From the NCBI GenBank assembly GCA_009774465.1, contig VSNT01000075.1, positions 1 to 20,068 on the forward strand: a stretch of 20,068 nt of DNA, in the 5' to 3' direction. Position 1 is the first letter of the stretch; each line of letters begins with the position of its first letter. The position numbers and the translations under genes were made by a program. Source of the stretch: Lachnospiraceae bacterium (lineage in GTDB: Bacteria; Bacillota_A; Clostridia; Lachnospirales; Lachnospiraceae). Positions 8,700-15,940 of the stretch are shown here, piece after piece. The notes under the pieces were generated by a model that was not told the DNA's origin, did not search any database, and was given only the letters and a program-made list of their open reading frames with translations.

Positions 8700-9579
8700 T
8701 TATATTTTAAGCTGCTGTTCCACAGCAGATTTAACCCAGGAGCATTTTGATAAGAGAGAGATTCATTATGTGTGCTTTCATTTTGAGCTGGATGGAAAGG
8801 AATATGAGGATAATCTTGGAAAATCCATTGCGTTTCCCGATTTTTATGAGGCAATGGCAAATGGTGCCGAGACCAGGACTTCACAGATTAATGGGGAAGA
8901 GTTTGTAGCGTATTTTACTCCCTTTTTGGAAGAAGGAAAGGATATTCTCCATGTAACGTTATCTTCGGGAATCTCCGGAGTGATTAATTCGGCCAATATT
9001 GCAAAAGCAGAATTGGAGGAGAAGTATCCTGACAGAAAGATTTATATTGTGGATTCTCTTGGTGCATCCTCGGGCTATGGTCTCTTAATGGATAAGCTGG
9101 CGGATTTAAGGGATGAAGGAATCGGTATAGAGGAAGCATATAAATGGGCGCAGGAGAATAAATTAAAGCTGCATCACTGGTTTTTTTCCACGGACTTAAG
9201 CTTTTATGTAAAAGGCGGGCGTATTTCAAAAACTGCCGGATTTGTTGGCTCAGTCCTGGAGCTGTGTCCGCTTCTTAATATGGATAATCTGGGAAGGCTG
9301 ATACCAAGGTTTAAAATCAGAACAAAGAAGAAAGTGATACAGGCAATTGTAAATAAAATGGAAGAGTATGCGCAGGATGGCCTGGACTATTCAGGCAAAT
9401 GCTTTATCAGTCATTCCCATTGCTATGAGGATGCAAAAGCAGTAGCAGATCTGGTGGAAGCACGTTTTCCAAAGTTAAATGGCAGGGTGGAAATCTACTA
9501 TGTGGGAACCACCATCGGAAGTCATACCGGCCCGGGAACAGTGGCACTGTTCTTTTGGGGAAATGAGAGAACAGAATAA
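8692..9579 (+). CDS. DegV family (fatty-acid-binding fold) protein
   Basis: DegV/FakB-type proteins bind a fatty acid in a two-domain fold, and some present it to the kinase FakA for phospholipid synthesis. The evidence is the SSGISGVINSANIA block (S91-S95), YVKGGRISKTAGFVGSVLE in the middle, and GSHTGPGTVALFFWG near the C-terminus (H278-T-G-P-G). The protein is 295 aa, normal for the family. The N-terminus reads ILSCCSTADL in place of the more usual TDSTADL-type segment, but the Ser/Thr ligand-binding positions are kept. I chose ATG 8692 (MSDYIL): GGAAAGGA lies about 8 nt upstream, inside carB, and the start overlaps the carB stop by 8 nt. An ATG further upstream at 8641 adds 17 residues that do not resemble the family. 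The coupling to carAB is close, but no functional link is known to me. Confidence 0.9.
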   Translation: MSDYILSCCSTADLTQEHFDKREIHYVCFHFELDGKEYEDNLGKSIAFPDFYEAMANGAETRTSQINGEEFVAYFTPFLEEGKDILHVTLSSGISGVINSANIAKAELEEKYPDRKIYIVDSLGASSGYGLLMDKLADLRDEGIGIEEAYKWAQENKLKLHHWFFSTDLSFYVKGGRISKTAGFVGSVLELCPLLNMDNLGRLIPRFKIRTKKKVIQAIVNKMEEYAQDGLDYSGKCFISHSHCYEDAKAVADLVEARFPKLNGRVEIYYVGTTIGSHTGPGTVALFFWGNERTE

Positions 9580-9589
9580 GCAGATTTTA

Positions 9590-9604
9590 TGTACAAATTG
9601 TACA
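9590..9604. promoter_or_regulatory. 15-bp palindrome, possible operator
   Basis: TGTACAA-A-TTGTACA has two perfect 7-bp arms around one central base and starts 11 nt after the DegV stop. It has no flanking T-tract and is too short for a terminator. It has the form of a dimeric regulator site, but I cannot name the regulator. Confidence 0.4.
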
Positions 9605-9644
9605 AAAGAAAGCGACGAAAATTTGCGAAAATGCTGAAAGTGAA

Positions 9645-9678
9645 TAACACCTATTGCATTATTTAGCAGTAGGTGTTA
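9645..9678 (+). terminator. 13-bp stem-loop after degV, weak or uncertain terminator
   Basis: The arms TAACACCTATTGC (9645-9657) and GCAGTAGGTGTTA (9666-9678) pair over 13 bp with one G-U wobble and an 8-nt loop. The following sequence is only mildly T-rich (cattattattg), with no clean T-run, so it may end the car-degV transcript inefficiently. It could also act as part of the leader or promoter region of the sugar importer. Confidence 0.45.
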
Positions 9679-9694
9679 CATTATTATTGTAATC

Positions 9695-9742
9695 GGAAAC
9701 GTTACCGACAACGATACCGATAACGGTACCGGAAACGTTACT
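9695..9742. promoter_or_regulatory. Four tandem 12-bp operator-like repeats
   Basis: The four contiguous units are GGAAACGTTACC, GACAACGATACC, GATAACGGTACC and GGAAACGTTACT. The consensus is GRNAACGNTACC with the AACG core at an exact 12-bp period (core centres 9700/9701, 9712/9713, 9724/9725 and 9736/9737). Each centre is also the middle of a dyad: the first, 9693-9708, is TCGGAAACGTTACCGA, palindromic but for one base pair. A central CG in an A/T-flanked dyad is characteristic of LacI/GalR-family operators. The array lies 69 nt upstream of the binding-lipoprotein ATG and probably controls the importer. No LacI-type gene lies in the window. Confidence 0.65.
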
Positions 9743-9810
9743 GGAATTGTTATTGATGTTGGATGTTTTCAAACAATCATATTAACCAAAAAAAGGAGAG
9801 GAAAGGTATT

Positions 9811-11230
9811 ATGAAAAAGAAAGTAATTAGCGCTTTACTTTGTGCAACAATGGTTTCCAGCATGTTGTTTGGCTGTGGAAGCAAAGAAGCTGAAGCACCT
9901 GCTGCAGAAACTAAAAACCAGACAGCTACAGAAGCTGAGACAGAAACTGAAACTCAGACAGAGACAACTGAAACCACAGAAGCCAGCGCAGAAGGTGGTT
10001 CTGTATACTATCTTAACTTCAAACCTGAAGTTGATGCACAGTGGCAGGAGATTGCAGCAGCTTATACAGAAGAGACAGGCGTACCTGTAAAGGTTGTTAC
10101 AGCAGCAAGTGGAACTTATGAAGAAGTACTTAAATCTGAAATTGCAGGTTCTGACGCACCTACATTATTCCAGATTAACGGACCTGTTGGTTACAATTCA
10201 TGGAAAGATTACTGCATGGATTTATCAAACACAGATCTTTATAACAACTTATCCGACAAGAGCCTGGCTATTACAGCAGACGGGGGGGGTATATGGTATT
10301 CCCTACACAGTTGAAGCTTATGGTATTATTTACAATGATGCAATCATGCAGGCATATTTTGCAATGGATGGTGCAGTAGCAAAGAGCGTAGACGAAATCA
10401 ACAGCTTTGATACATTAAAGGCAGTTGTTGAAGATATGCAGGCTAAGAAAGATGACCTTGGTATTGACGGTGTATTTGCCTCCACTTCTTTACTTCCCGG
10501 TGAAGACTGGAGATGGCAGACACATCTTGCAAACATCCCTGTATACTATGAACTTAAGGACAAGGGTGTAAGCGATACTGCTGAACTTGAGTTCACATAT
10601 GGTGAAAACTTCAAGAACATTTTTGATCTGTATATTAACAACTCCACATGCGCTCCTACTTTATTGGGAAGCAAGTCTGTAACCGATTCTATGGCTGAGT
10701 TTGCACTTGGACAGTGTGCAATGGTTCAGAATGGTAACTGGGGATGGGGACAGATCTCAGGTGTTGAAGGAAACGTTGTAGCAGAAGAAAATGTTAAGTT
10801 TATGCCTATTTACGTTGGTGCCCCCGGTGAAGCAAACCAGGGATTATGTACAGGTACAGAAAACTTCTGGTGTGTAAACAGCCAGACATCTGAAGCAAAT
10901 CAGAAAGCTACTCTTGACTTTGTAAACTGGATGATTTCCTCTGATGCAGGTAAGGATTACATGGTTAATGCATTAGGAAATGCAGCTCCTTTCTCAACAT
11001 TTGGTGATGACGAGAAGCCTCAGGATCCTCTTGCTAAGGAAATGTATGCATACATGGAAGGTGGAAAGACAGCAGTAAGCTGGAACTTCACAATCTTCCC
11101 CAGCCAGGATTTCAAGGATGACTTTGGTGCAGCACTGCTTGAGTACTGCAATGGCAATATGACATGGGAAGATGTTGCTGACACTGTAGTTACAAGATGG
11201 GCTGAAGAAAAGGCAGCAACAGCACAATAA
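9811..11230 (+). pseudogene. Sugar ABC transporter substrate-binding lipoprotein, frameshifted at a G8 run
   Basis: This is an extracellular solute-binding protein (family 1) of a carbohydrate ABC importer, tethered to the outer membrane face by lipid. The start ATG 9811 follows AAAGGAGAGGAAAGG. The signal peptide ends in the lipobox LFGC with lipidation at C22. A Thr/Glu-rich linker follows at about 27-65, then the periplasmic-binding-like fold (VYYLNFKPEVDAQWQEIAAAY). At G10282-10289 the frame shifts: read as is, translation ends at 10314 after 167 aa. The rest (GGVYGIPYTVEAYGIIYNDAI, then to TRWAEEKAATAQ) is in another frame, ending at the stop 11228-11230. Removing one G gives a continuous 472-aa protein of normal family length, and all other positions look intact. 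It could be a genuine or reversible mutation, or a homopolymer reading error. The permeases downstream are intact, which favours a recent change or an error. Confidence 0.85.
10282..10289. repeat. G8 homopolymer at the frameshift
   Basis: There are eight consecutive G after GAC (Asp157 codon). Seven G would give Asp-Gly-Gly-Val-Tyr-Gly and restore the frame into the downstream conserved sequence. Confidence 0.9.
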
Positions 11231-11259
11231 TTTAATTAAATTTTAAAGATTGTTAAAAG

Positions 11260-11305
11260 AAGGGTGTTCCGATAAATGAATAATTGCTTTTATTGGAGCA
11301 CCCTT
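11260..11305 (+). other. Intra-operon stem-loop between binding protein and permease genes
   Basis: The arms at 11260-11276 and 11289-11305 pair over 17 bp with two G-U wobbles around a 12-nt loop. Only three or four T follow, so this is not a strong terminator. In ABC sugar operons such hairpins commonly protect the binding-protein mRNA end or cause partial termination, so that the binding protein is made in excess over the permeases. That role is inferred here from position. Confidence 0.65.
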
Positions 11306-11365
11306 TGTAACTAAAGGATGTCCGGTGAAATCTGGCATTCGTTGCTTTAAGAGGGAGTTGCAGGT

Positions 11366-12211
11366 ATGGAGAAAACATTAAAAAGATATTTTGTTATTTT
11401 TACAGTTCCAACTATTATTGCATTTGCGTTTGCATTTATTATCCCCTTTGCACAGGGGCTATACCTCTCATTTTGTAATTTCTCAACAGTAAAAAATGCA
11501 AAATGGGTAGGACTTGAAAATTATAAGCTGGCATTTGCGGAGAATCAGGGATTTACCAGTGCCTTGCTTTTTACAGTAGGATTTACGATTATTGCAGTTA
11601 TTTCCATTAATCTGCTGGCGTTTACGCTGGCTCTGGCCTTAACCAGAAAGATTAAAGGAACCAATATTTTCAGAACAGTATTTTTTATGCCGAACTTAAT
11701 CGGCGGTATCGTTCTTGGTTATACATGGCAGCAGATGATCAATGCGATTTTGTATCAGTTTGAAACAACTATCGTTTCCAATGCCAAATATGGTTTTTGG
11801 GGATTGGTTATCTTAATGAATTGGCAAATGATGGGGTACATGATGATTATTTACATAGCAGGACTTCAGAATGTGCCTACTGAATTAATAGAAGCAGCCA
11901 AGATTGACGGGGCTACTTCATGGCAGACACTGATTAAGGTGAAACTTCCAATGGTAATGTCTTCCATTACAATTTGCATGTTCCTTACTCTGTCAAACAG
12001 CTTTAAACTGTTCGATCAGAACAAGGCCCTGACAAATGGTGCGCCTATGAATAAAACTCAGATGCTTGCGCTGAATATTTACGATACTTTCTACGGAAAG
12101 ACAGGATACGAAGGAGTTGGTCAGGCGAAAGCTGTTGTATTCTTTATTATTGTTGCAGCCGTTGCACTCATTCAGCTTACTGCAACCAGAAGTAGGGAGG
12201 TGGAGCAATAA
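11366..12211 (+). CDS. Carbohydrate ABC transporter permease (MalF/UgpA type)
   Basis: It is one of two membrane subunits of a sugar importer of the CUT1 type. The 281 aa start with a short cytoplasmic MEKTLKRYF and show about six hydrophobic segments, the first near residues 8-30. The EAA loop that docks with the ATPase begins at E176 (EAAKIDGATSWQT) and keeps the conserved Gly182. The C-terminus is charged (TRSREVEQ). It lacks the long N-terminal extension of enteric MalF, as is normal in Gram-positives. Ribosome site GAGGGAG lies about 9 nt before ATG 11366. The stop overlaps the next gene by one base (TAATG). The substrate is not predictable from sequence alone. No ATPase gene is present, so a shared MsmK/MalK-like ATPase encoded elsewhere is likely. 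Confidence 0.92.
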   Translation: MEKTLKRYFVIFTVPTIIAFAFAFIIPFAQGLYLSFCNFSTVKNAKWVGLENYKLAFAENQGFTSALLFTVGFTIIAVISINLLAFTLALALTRKIKGTNIFRTVFFMPNLIGGIVLGYTWQQMINAILYQFETTIVSNAKYGFWGLVILMNWQMMGYMMIIYIAGLQNVPTELIEAAKIDGATSWQTLIKVKLPMVMSSITICMFLTLSNSFKLFDQNKALTNGAPMNKTQMLALNIYDTFYGKTGYEGVGQAKAVVFFIIVAAVALIQLTATRSREVEQ

Positions 12212-13059
12212 TGATACAAAATAAGCAGACAAAAACCACGAATGGCATTATTGCCGCAATACTTGTTGTAGTTGCAATTGCTGTATTATATCCGTTGTTT
12301 TTCATTTTAAATAACTCCTTTAAGGGAAAATTCTTTATCAGTAAAGATCCTTTTTCCCTGCCTACGTCAGAAACATTTTCAGGCATTACAAACTATGTAA
12401 ACGGTCTGATTAAGACAGGACTTTTATCCGCAATCGGCTGGTCCTTCTTTATTACGATTTTATCAGTAGTGCTGATTATATTATTTACATCCATGACAGC
12501 CTACTATATTACAAGAGTAAAAGGCAAGCTTACTCAAGGGCTTTACTATATGTTTGTTTTTTCCATGATCGTGCCCTTCCAGATGGTAATGTTTACCATG
12601 TCCTCCCTGGCTGATACATTCCATCTGAAAAATCCGGTTGGTATGTGTGTGCTTTATCTAGGATTTGGTGCCGGTCAGGCAGTATTCATGTTTGCAGGGT
12701 TTATCAAATCGGTGCCTATTGACATTGAAGAGGCGGCCATGATTGATGGCTGCACTCCCCTGCAGAACTACTTTAAAGTAGTGTTTCCCATTCTTAAGCC
12801 TACAGCAATTACCGTAGCGATTCTGGAAGCAATGTGGATTTGGAATGACTTCCTGCTTCCTTATCTGGTAATTGGTATCAGCACAAAGTATAAGACAATT
12901 CCTGTTGTAGTACAGATGCTGGTTGGCTCAAACGGAAATAAAGATATGGGTGCACTTATGGCAATGCTGGTGCTTTCCATTATACCGATTATTATCTTCT
13001 ACTTATCCTGCCAGAAATACATCATTGAAGGTGTAGTAGCCGGAGCAGTGAAGGGTTAA
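12211..13059 (+). CDS. Carbohydrate ABC transporter permease (MalG/UgpE type)
   Basis: It is the second membrane subunit of the CUT1 importer and forms the translocation pore with the preceding gene product. The 282 aa have an N-terminal membrane segment (about 12-32, IIAAILVVVAIAVLYPLFFI), the FNNSFK-like loop (ILNNSFKGK), several further helices, and the EAA loop beginning at E174 (EAAMIDGCTPLQNYFKV) with Gly180. The C-terminal YIIEGVVAGAVKG is the usual MalG-type ending (family form GLTAGAVKG). The start overlaps the upstream stop, with GGGAGG upstream inside that gene, so translation is coupled. No defects were seen. No sugar-degrading enzyme follows, and the operon appears to end here. 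Confidence 0.93.
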   Translation: MIQNKQTKTTNGIIAAILVVVAIAVLYPLFFILNNSFKGKFFISKDPFSLPTSETFSGITNYVNGLIKTGLLSAIGWSFFITILSVVLIILFTSMTAYYITRVKGKLTQGLYYMFVFSMIVPFQMVMFTMSSLADTFHLKNPVGMCVLYLGFGAGQAVFMFAGFIKSVPIDIEEAAMIDGCTPLQNYFKVVFPILKPTAITVAILEAMWIWNDFLLPYLVIGISTKYKTIPVVVQMLVGSNGNKDMGALMAMLVLSIIPIIIFYLSCQKYIIEGVVAGAVKG

Positions 13060-13221
13060 GAAAGCATACAGAACCAATTTACTAAGGTTTAATTTGGAGC
13101 ATTCCAATTAGACAATACCTGTACTCCCGTTGCAGTGGCGGAATTCTTGTTTTGTTCCGCCACATGGCAACCAAAAGGGCAGGGATATAAATATATAATG
13201 TATGAAAGAATAGTTTGTTTG

Positions 13222-13245
13222 GGCGGCTTGTTTAAGCCGCCTTTT
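13222..13245 (+). terminator. Rho-independent terminator of the sugar importer operon
   Basis: GGCGGCTT (13222-13229) pairs perfectly with AAGCCGCC (13234-13241) across the 4-nt loop GTTT and is followed by TTTT (13242-13245). It is GC-rich, compact and between operons, as expected of an intrinsic terminator. Confidence 0.82.
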
Positions 13246-13301
13246 GGCGTACGACAGGGGCTGAAGTGTTATTTTATAAACAATAAACAAAAAGAAAGAG
13301 G

Positions 13302-13330
13302 TTTTTATTTGGAAAATAAAATGCTATAAT
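13302..13330 (+). promoter_or_regulatory. Promoter of the surface protein-sortase operon
   Basis: A perfect TATAAT (13325-13330) preceded by TGC makes an extended -10. The -35 region at 17-bp spacing (TTTTTA, 13302-13307) is weak, which extended -10 promoters tolerate. Transcription would start near 13337, so the in-frame ATG at 13331 cannot be the translation start. Confidence 0.65.
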
Positions 13331-13378
13331 ATGGAAAGATATATTTTGATAACGAAAGAATTTTTGGAGGGAGAGAAA

Positions 13379-15940
13379 ATGAGATATAAACGCAGGAGAC
13401 TGAAGAAATTATTATCAATGATATTAAGCTTGATTCTGGTTGTCGGACTGGCGGGGGGGGTAATGCCAATCAGGGCAATGGCAGAAGAAGAGGTACATAC
13501 AAATATGGAGGAATTGCAGCCGTCAGAAAATAATGGAATACCGTCAGGCGGCGATGAAATGCTGCCGGATAGCAGTGGTGCACAGGCTGGAACCGGTGGA
13601 GTATCGGGTAATGAATTAATTTCAAATGAAGAAAAAGATGATGAAGAAAATGGAGATGAAGAAGGAGAAGAAATAATATCTCAGGATGCTGATGAAGAAT
13701 ATTTCCAGATTAATTTTTACAGTGACGGCATCTTGCAGGAAACCTGTGAAGTAAAAGCAGGAGAAAAATTATTTCAGTTTCCGGAACTTGTAAAAGAAGG
13801 ATATCGTTTGAACGGATGGGCAGTTGCAGAGGAAAATGGCGAAAAATTTGACATGGATGCGGCAATTACCCAGACAATGGATTTGTATGCAAAATGGGAA
13901 CCTGCTAATGAAGAAGCAGTGCTGTTTCTGGCTGATGCCGCACCTGTAGCGGCGCAGGAGGCTTCATATAGCACAGATGGTGGAAGTACGTGGAATGAGG
14001 GAACCTTTGCAGAAGCGGTGGATGCCTGCCGGAGTGCTGATCAATTCTCTGAAATCAGGCTGCAGCAGGATATTATTCTGACCGGGACTAATTGGGATGG
14101 CAATCATTACCTTGCAGGGGATCATGATATTACAGTAGATGGACAGGGACATAGAATTATTCGGGGGGATGCAGATGCAGGCGGCAGTTCGCATGTGATG
14201 CTGAAAATTAATGGGCCATGTACGGTTACCCTGAAGAATATAATAATAGATGGAGGAGCTGTCTGGAGCAGCAGCGATCCCACAACACGTACTAATTCGG
14301 GAATTAATATTACATATAAAGGTTCATTGGTTTACGTGATTAGTGGTGGAAGGCTGGTTCTGGAAGCAGGTGCAGTTTTGGAGAATAATCATTTGGAGCG
14401 TGATGGAGCGGGCGTTAAACTGGATTCCGGAAGCAGTTTCATTATGAAAGATGGCGCTGAAATCCGAAACAATACTGCTTTTGCAAGTGCGGCAGTTGCC
14501 CTTGATAATGCCAATTTTCAAATGGAAGGCGGAAGTATACATGGTAATTATGCAGGGAGTTCCTATGCTGTGTATGTAGGAGAAGGAAACTTTATCATGG
14601 AAGGCGGAAACATTACTGGGAATGGAACTGCTGGCGGTGCAGCTATACAGATTGGTTCAGGAATGAAAGCAGGTAATGTTCAAATAAAAGGCGGCAGTAT
14701 TTCAAATAATATAATGACTAATGCAGACGGTCATGGTAACTCTATAATAAATGGGCAGAAGGGCTTTTTACTTATGTTAGGGGGAGAAATTTCAGGAGGT
14801 TCTTATGGCGGAGTTTCCATTTCGCCAAATTGTACAATGGAGATGTCGGGAGGCAGTATTGTAAACAATACTGGAGCTGGTATTAATGCCTGGAACGAAG
14901 GAGGATTTAAGGTGTCAGGAAATCCTGTTATTACTGGAAATACAGGTAGGAATGGGGTAACGTGTAATGTAGATTTAAGTGACGGAGGGAAAATTATTCT
15001 TTCAGGTCCCCTGACACAGGGAGCGTCTATCGGCGTAGTAAAAGGAGCCTTTGATAAGGATGGCATTTTTACATCAGGCTGGCTAGACAAGATGGGCGAG
15101 GCGGCGAATCCGGCGGATTATTTCAGCAGCGACACAGGAAAATATATTGTAGTAAAGGATGAGACGACTGGTGAGGCAAAGCTTGTAGACCATGTACATG
15201 CTTATGGAACAGACTGGAAGTGGGATGACACAGATCATTGGCATGAATGTGACTGCGGAGCAAAGGCTGATCAGGCAGCCCACACAGAGGATGGGGGAAC
15301 CATAACAAAACAGCCTACAGAGACGGAAGCAGGAGAAAAAGTTTATAAATGTACTATATGTGGACATGAACGTACAGAGATACTTTCGGCAATCGGAGGT
15401 GGCAGTGGGGATGACAAGGACGATAGTGGAGATGATAAAGGCGATAACGGGGATAATCAGGGCAGCAATGAGGGAGGTCCCGGCAACAGTGCAGAAAATC
15501 AGGGAAGCAGTGATAGTGCAGCAGGCGGTGGCAGCGCCCAGATGAATGAAAATACACAGGCAGGAGATACAGTAGCAGAAGTAAAAGCTGTAAATGAAAG
15601 CGCTACGGCAAGTTTACAGACCAGTGAAGAAAATACAGTTCAGAAAGAGGCAGCAGGCGATGGCACAGAGCCGAAAACCGGGGAGAATATGGCAGTGGAA
15701 GTGTATGCGACCGTAGCCATGATTGCAGGGCTGATGTATTTGTTATCCTATTTTGATTCTGAAAAGTGCGGCATGACAGAGGCGGAAAAACGGGAACTGC
15801 TTACCAGAATTATCAAGTGGAGCAGAAAAGGAGGATGGTTCCGCATCGGATTGGCACTTGCAGCAATATTCCTGCTTTTGGTATACTATCACAGTATAGG
15901 CAAAAAGACAGCAGAGTGGAAAGAGGTTTATGGAGAATAA
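13379..15940 (+). CDS. Large cell-surface protein: InlB repeat, beta-helix, Cys/His module, PKTG sorting motif
   Basis: This is an exported protein of 853 aa, probably a cell-wall-attached adhesin or glycan-binding protein. Start ATG 13379 follows GGAGGGAG at a good distance. Order: basic signal peptide about 1-35 with cleavage after AMA; acidic linker; InlB/Flg_new repeat about 108-175 (ending LYAKWEP); right-handed beta-helix about 250-545 with repeated GGxI/GNxxN turns (MEGGSIHGN, MEGGNITGN, IKGGSISNN, MSGGSIVNN); a Cys/His module about 605-665 (HVHAYG, HWHECDCG with C624/C626, CTICGH with C658/C661); a Gly/Asp/Asn-rich linker; sorting motif EPKTGE at 764-769; hydrophobic segments 774-792 and 820-840. 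Two membrane segments after the motif are unusual. The end overlaps the class B sortase gene by 11 nt, strongly suggesting substrate and enzyme. Its ligand is unknown. Confidence 0.88.
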   Translation: MRYKRRRLKKLLSMILSLILVVGLAGGVMPIRAMAEEEVHTNMEELQPSENNGIPSGGDEMLPDSSGAQAGTGGVSGNELISNEEKDDEENGDEEGEEIISQDADEEYFQINFYSDGILQETCEVKAGEKLFQFPELVKEGYRLNGWAVAEENGEKFDMDAAITQTMDLYAKWEPANEEAVLFLADAAPVAAQEASYSTDGGSTWNEGTFAEAVDACRSADQFSEIRLQQDIILTGTNWDGNHYLAGDHDITVDGQGHRIIRGDADAGGSSHVMLKINGPCTVTLKNIIIDGGAVWSSSDPTTRTNSGINITYKGSLVYVISGGRLVLEAGAVLENNHLERDGAGVKLDSGSSFIMKDGAEIRNNTAFASAAVALDNANFQMEGGSIHGNYAGSSYAVYVGEGNFIMEGGNITGNGTAGGAAIQIGSGMKAGNVQIKGGSISNNIMTNADGHGNSIINGQKGFLLMLGGEISGGSYGGVSISPNCTMEMSGGSIVNNTGAGINAWNEGGFKVSGNPVITGNTGRNGVTCNVDLSDGGKIILSGPLTQGASIGVVKGAFDKDGIFTSGWLDKMGEAANPADYFSSDTGKYIVVKDETTGEAKLVDHVHAYGTDWKWDDTDHWHECDCGAKADQAAHTEDGGTITKQPTETEAGEKVYKCTICGHERTEILSAIGGGSGDDKDDSGDDKGDNGDNQGSNEGGPGNSAENQGSSDSAAGGGSAQMNENTQAGDTVAEVKAVNESATASLQTSEENTVQKEAAGDGTEPKTGENMAVEVYATVAMIAGLMYLLSYFDSEKCGMTEAEKRELLTRIIKWSRKGGWFRIGLALAAIFLLLVYYHSIGKKTAEWKEVYGE
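13453..13460. repeat. G8 homopolymer in the signal peptide of the surface protein
   Basis: Eight consecutive G encode part of Ala25-Gly-Gly-Val28. The frame is open at eight. Seven or nine would abolish the protein just after the signal peptide core. Confidence 0.85.

Larger units (their letters stand above)
13060..13378. other. 319-nt intergenic region with two hairpins and a promoter
   Basis: No convincing gene was seen. A first hairpin has arms GTGGCGGAA (13135-13143) and TTCCGCCAC (13155-13163), a perfect 9-bp stem with an 11-nt loop and no T-run, so its role is unknown. Next is an AT-rich stretch containing a TATAAT at 13194-13199 without a good -35. A true terminator follows (13222-13245), then the promoter of the surface-protein gene (13302-13330). 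A 64-residue open frame over 13135-13329 spans these structures and has no good start context, so it is not called. Confidence 0.7.

Noticed and set aside
9693..9708. CcpA cre site
   Set aside because: The CG core fits, but the outer TG and CA positions of the cre consensus are replaced by CG pairs, so a different LacI-family regulator is more likely.
10282..10289. Programmed ribosomal frameshift in the binding protein
   Set aside because: No known precedent for this family, no adjacent stimulatory hairpin or Shine-Dalgarno recognised, and a one-base indel explains it more simply.
10094..11230. Separate gene starting at 10094
   Set aside because: The first part up to the G8 tract is out-of-frame translation of the binding-protein gene; only the sequence after 10289 is real coding sequence in this frame.
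13135..13329. Small gene of 64 residues in the intergenic region
   Set aside because: It runs over a hairpin, an intrinsic terminator and the promoter of the next gene, and has no ribosome site.
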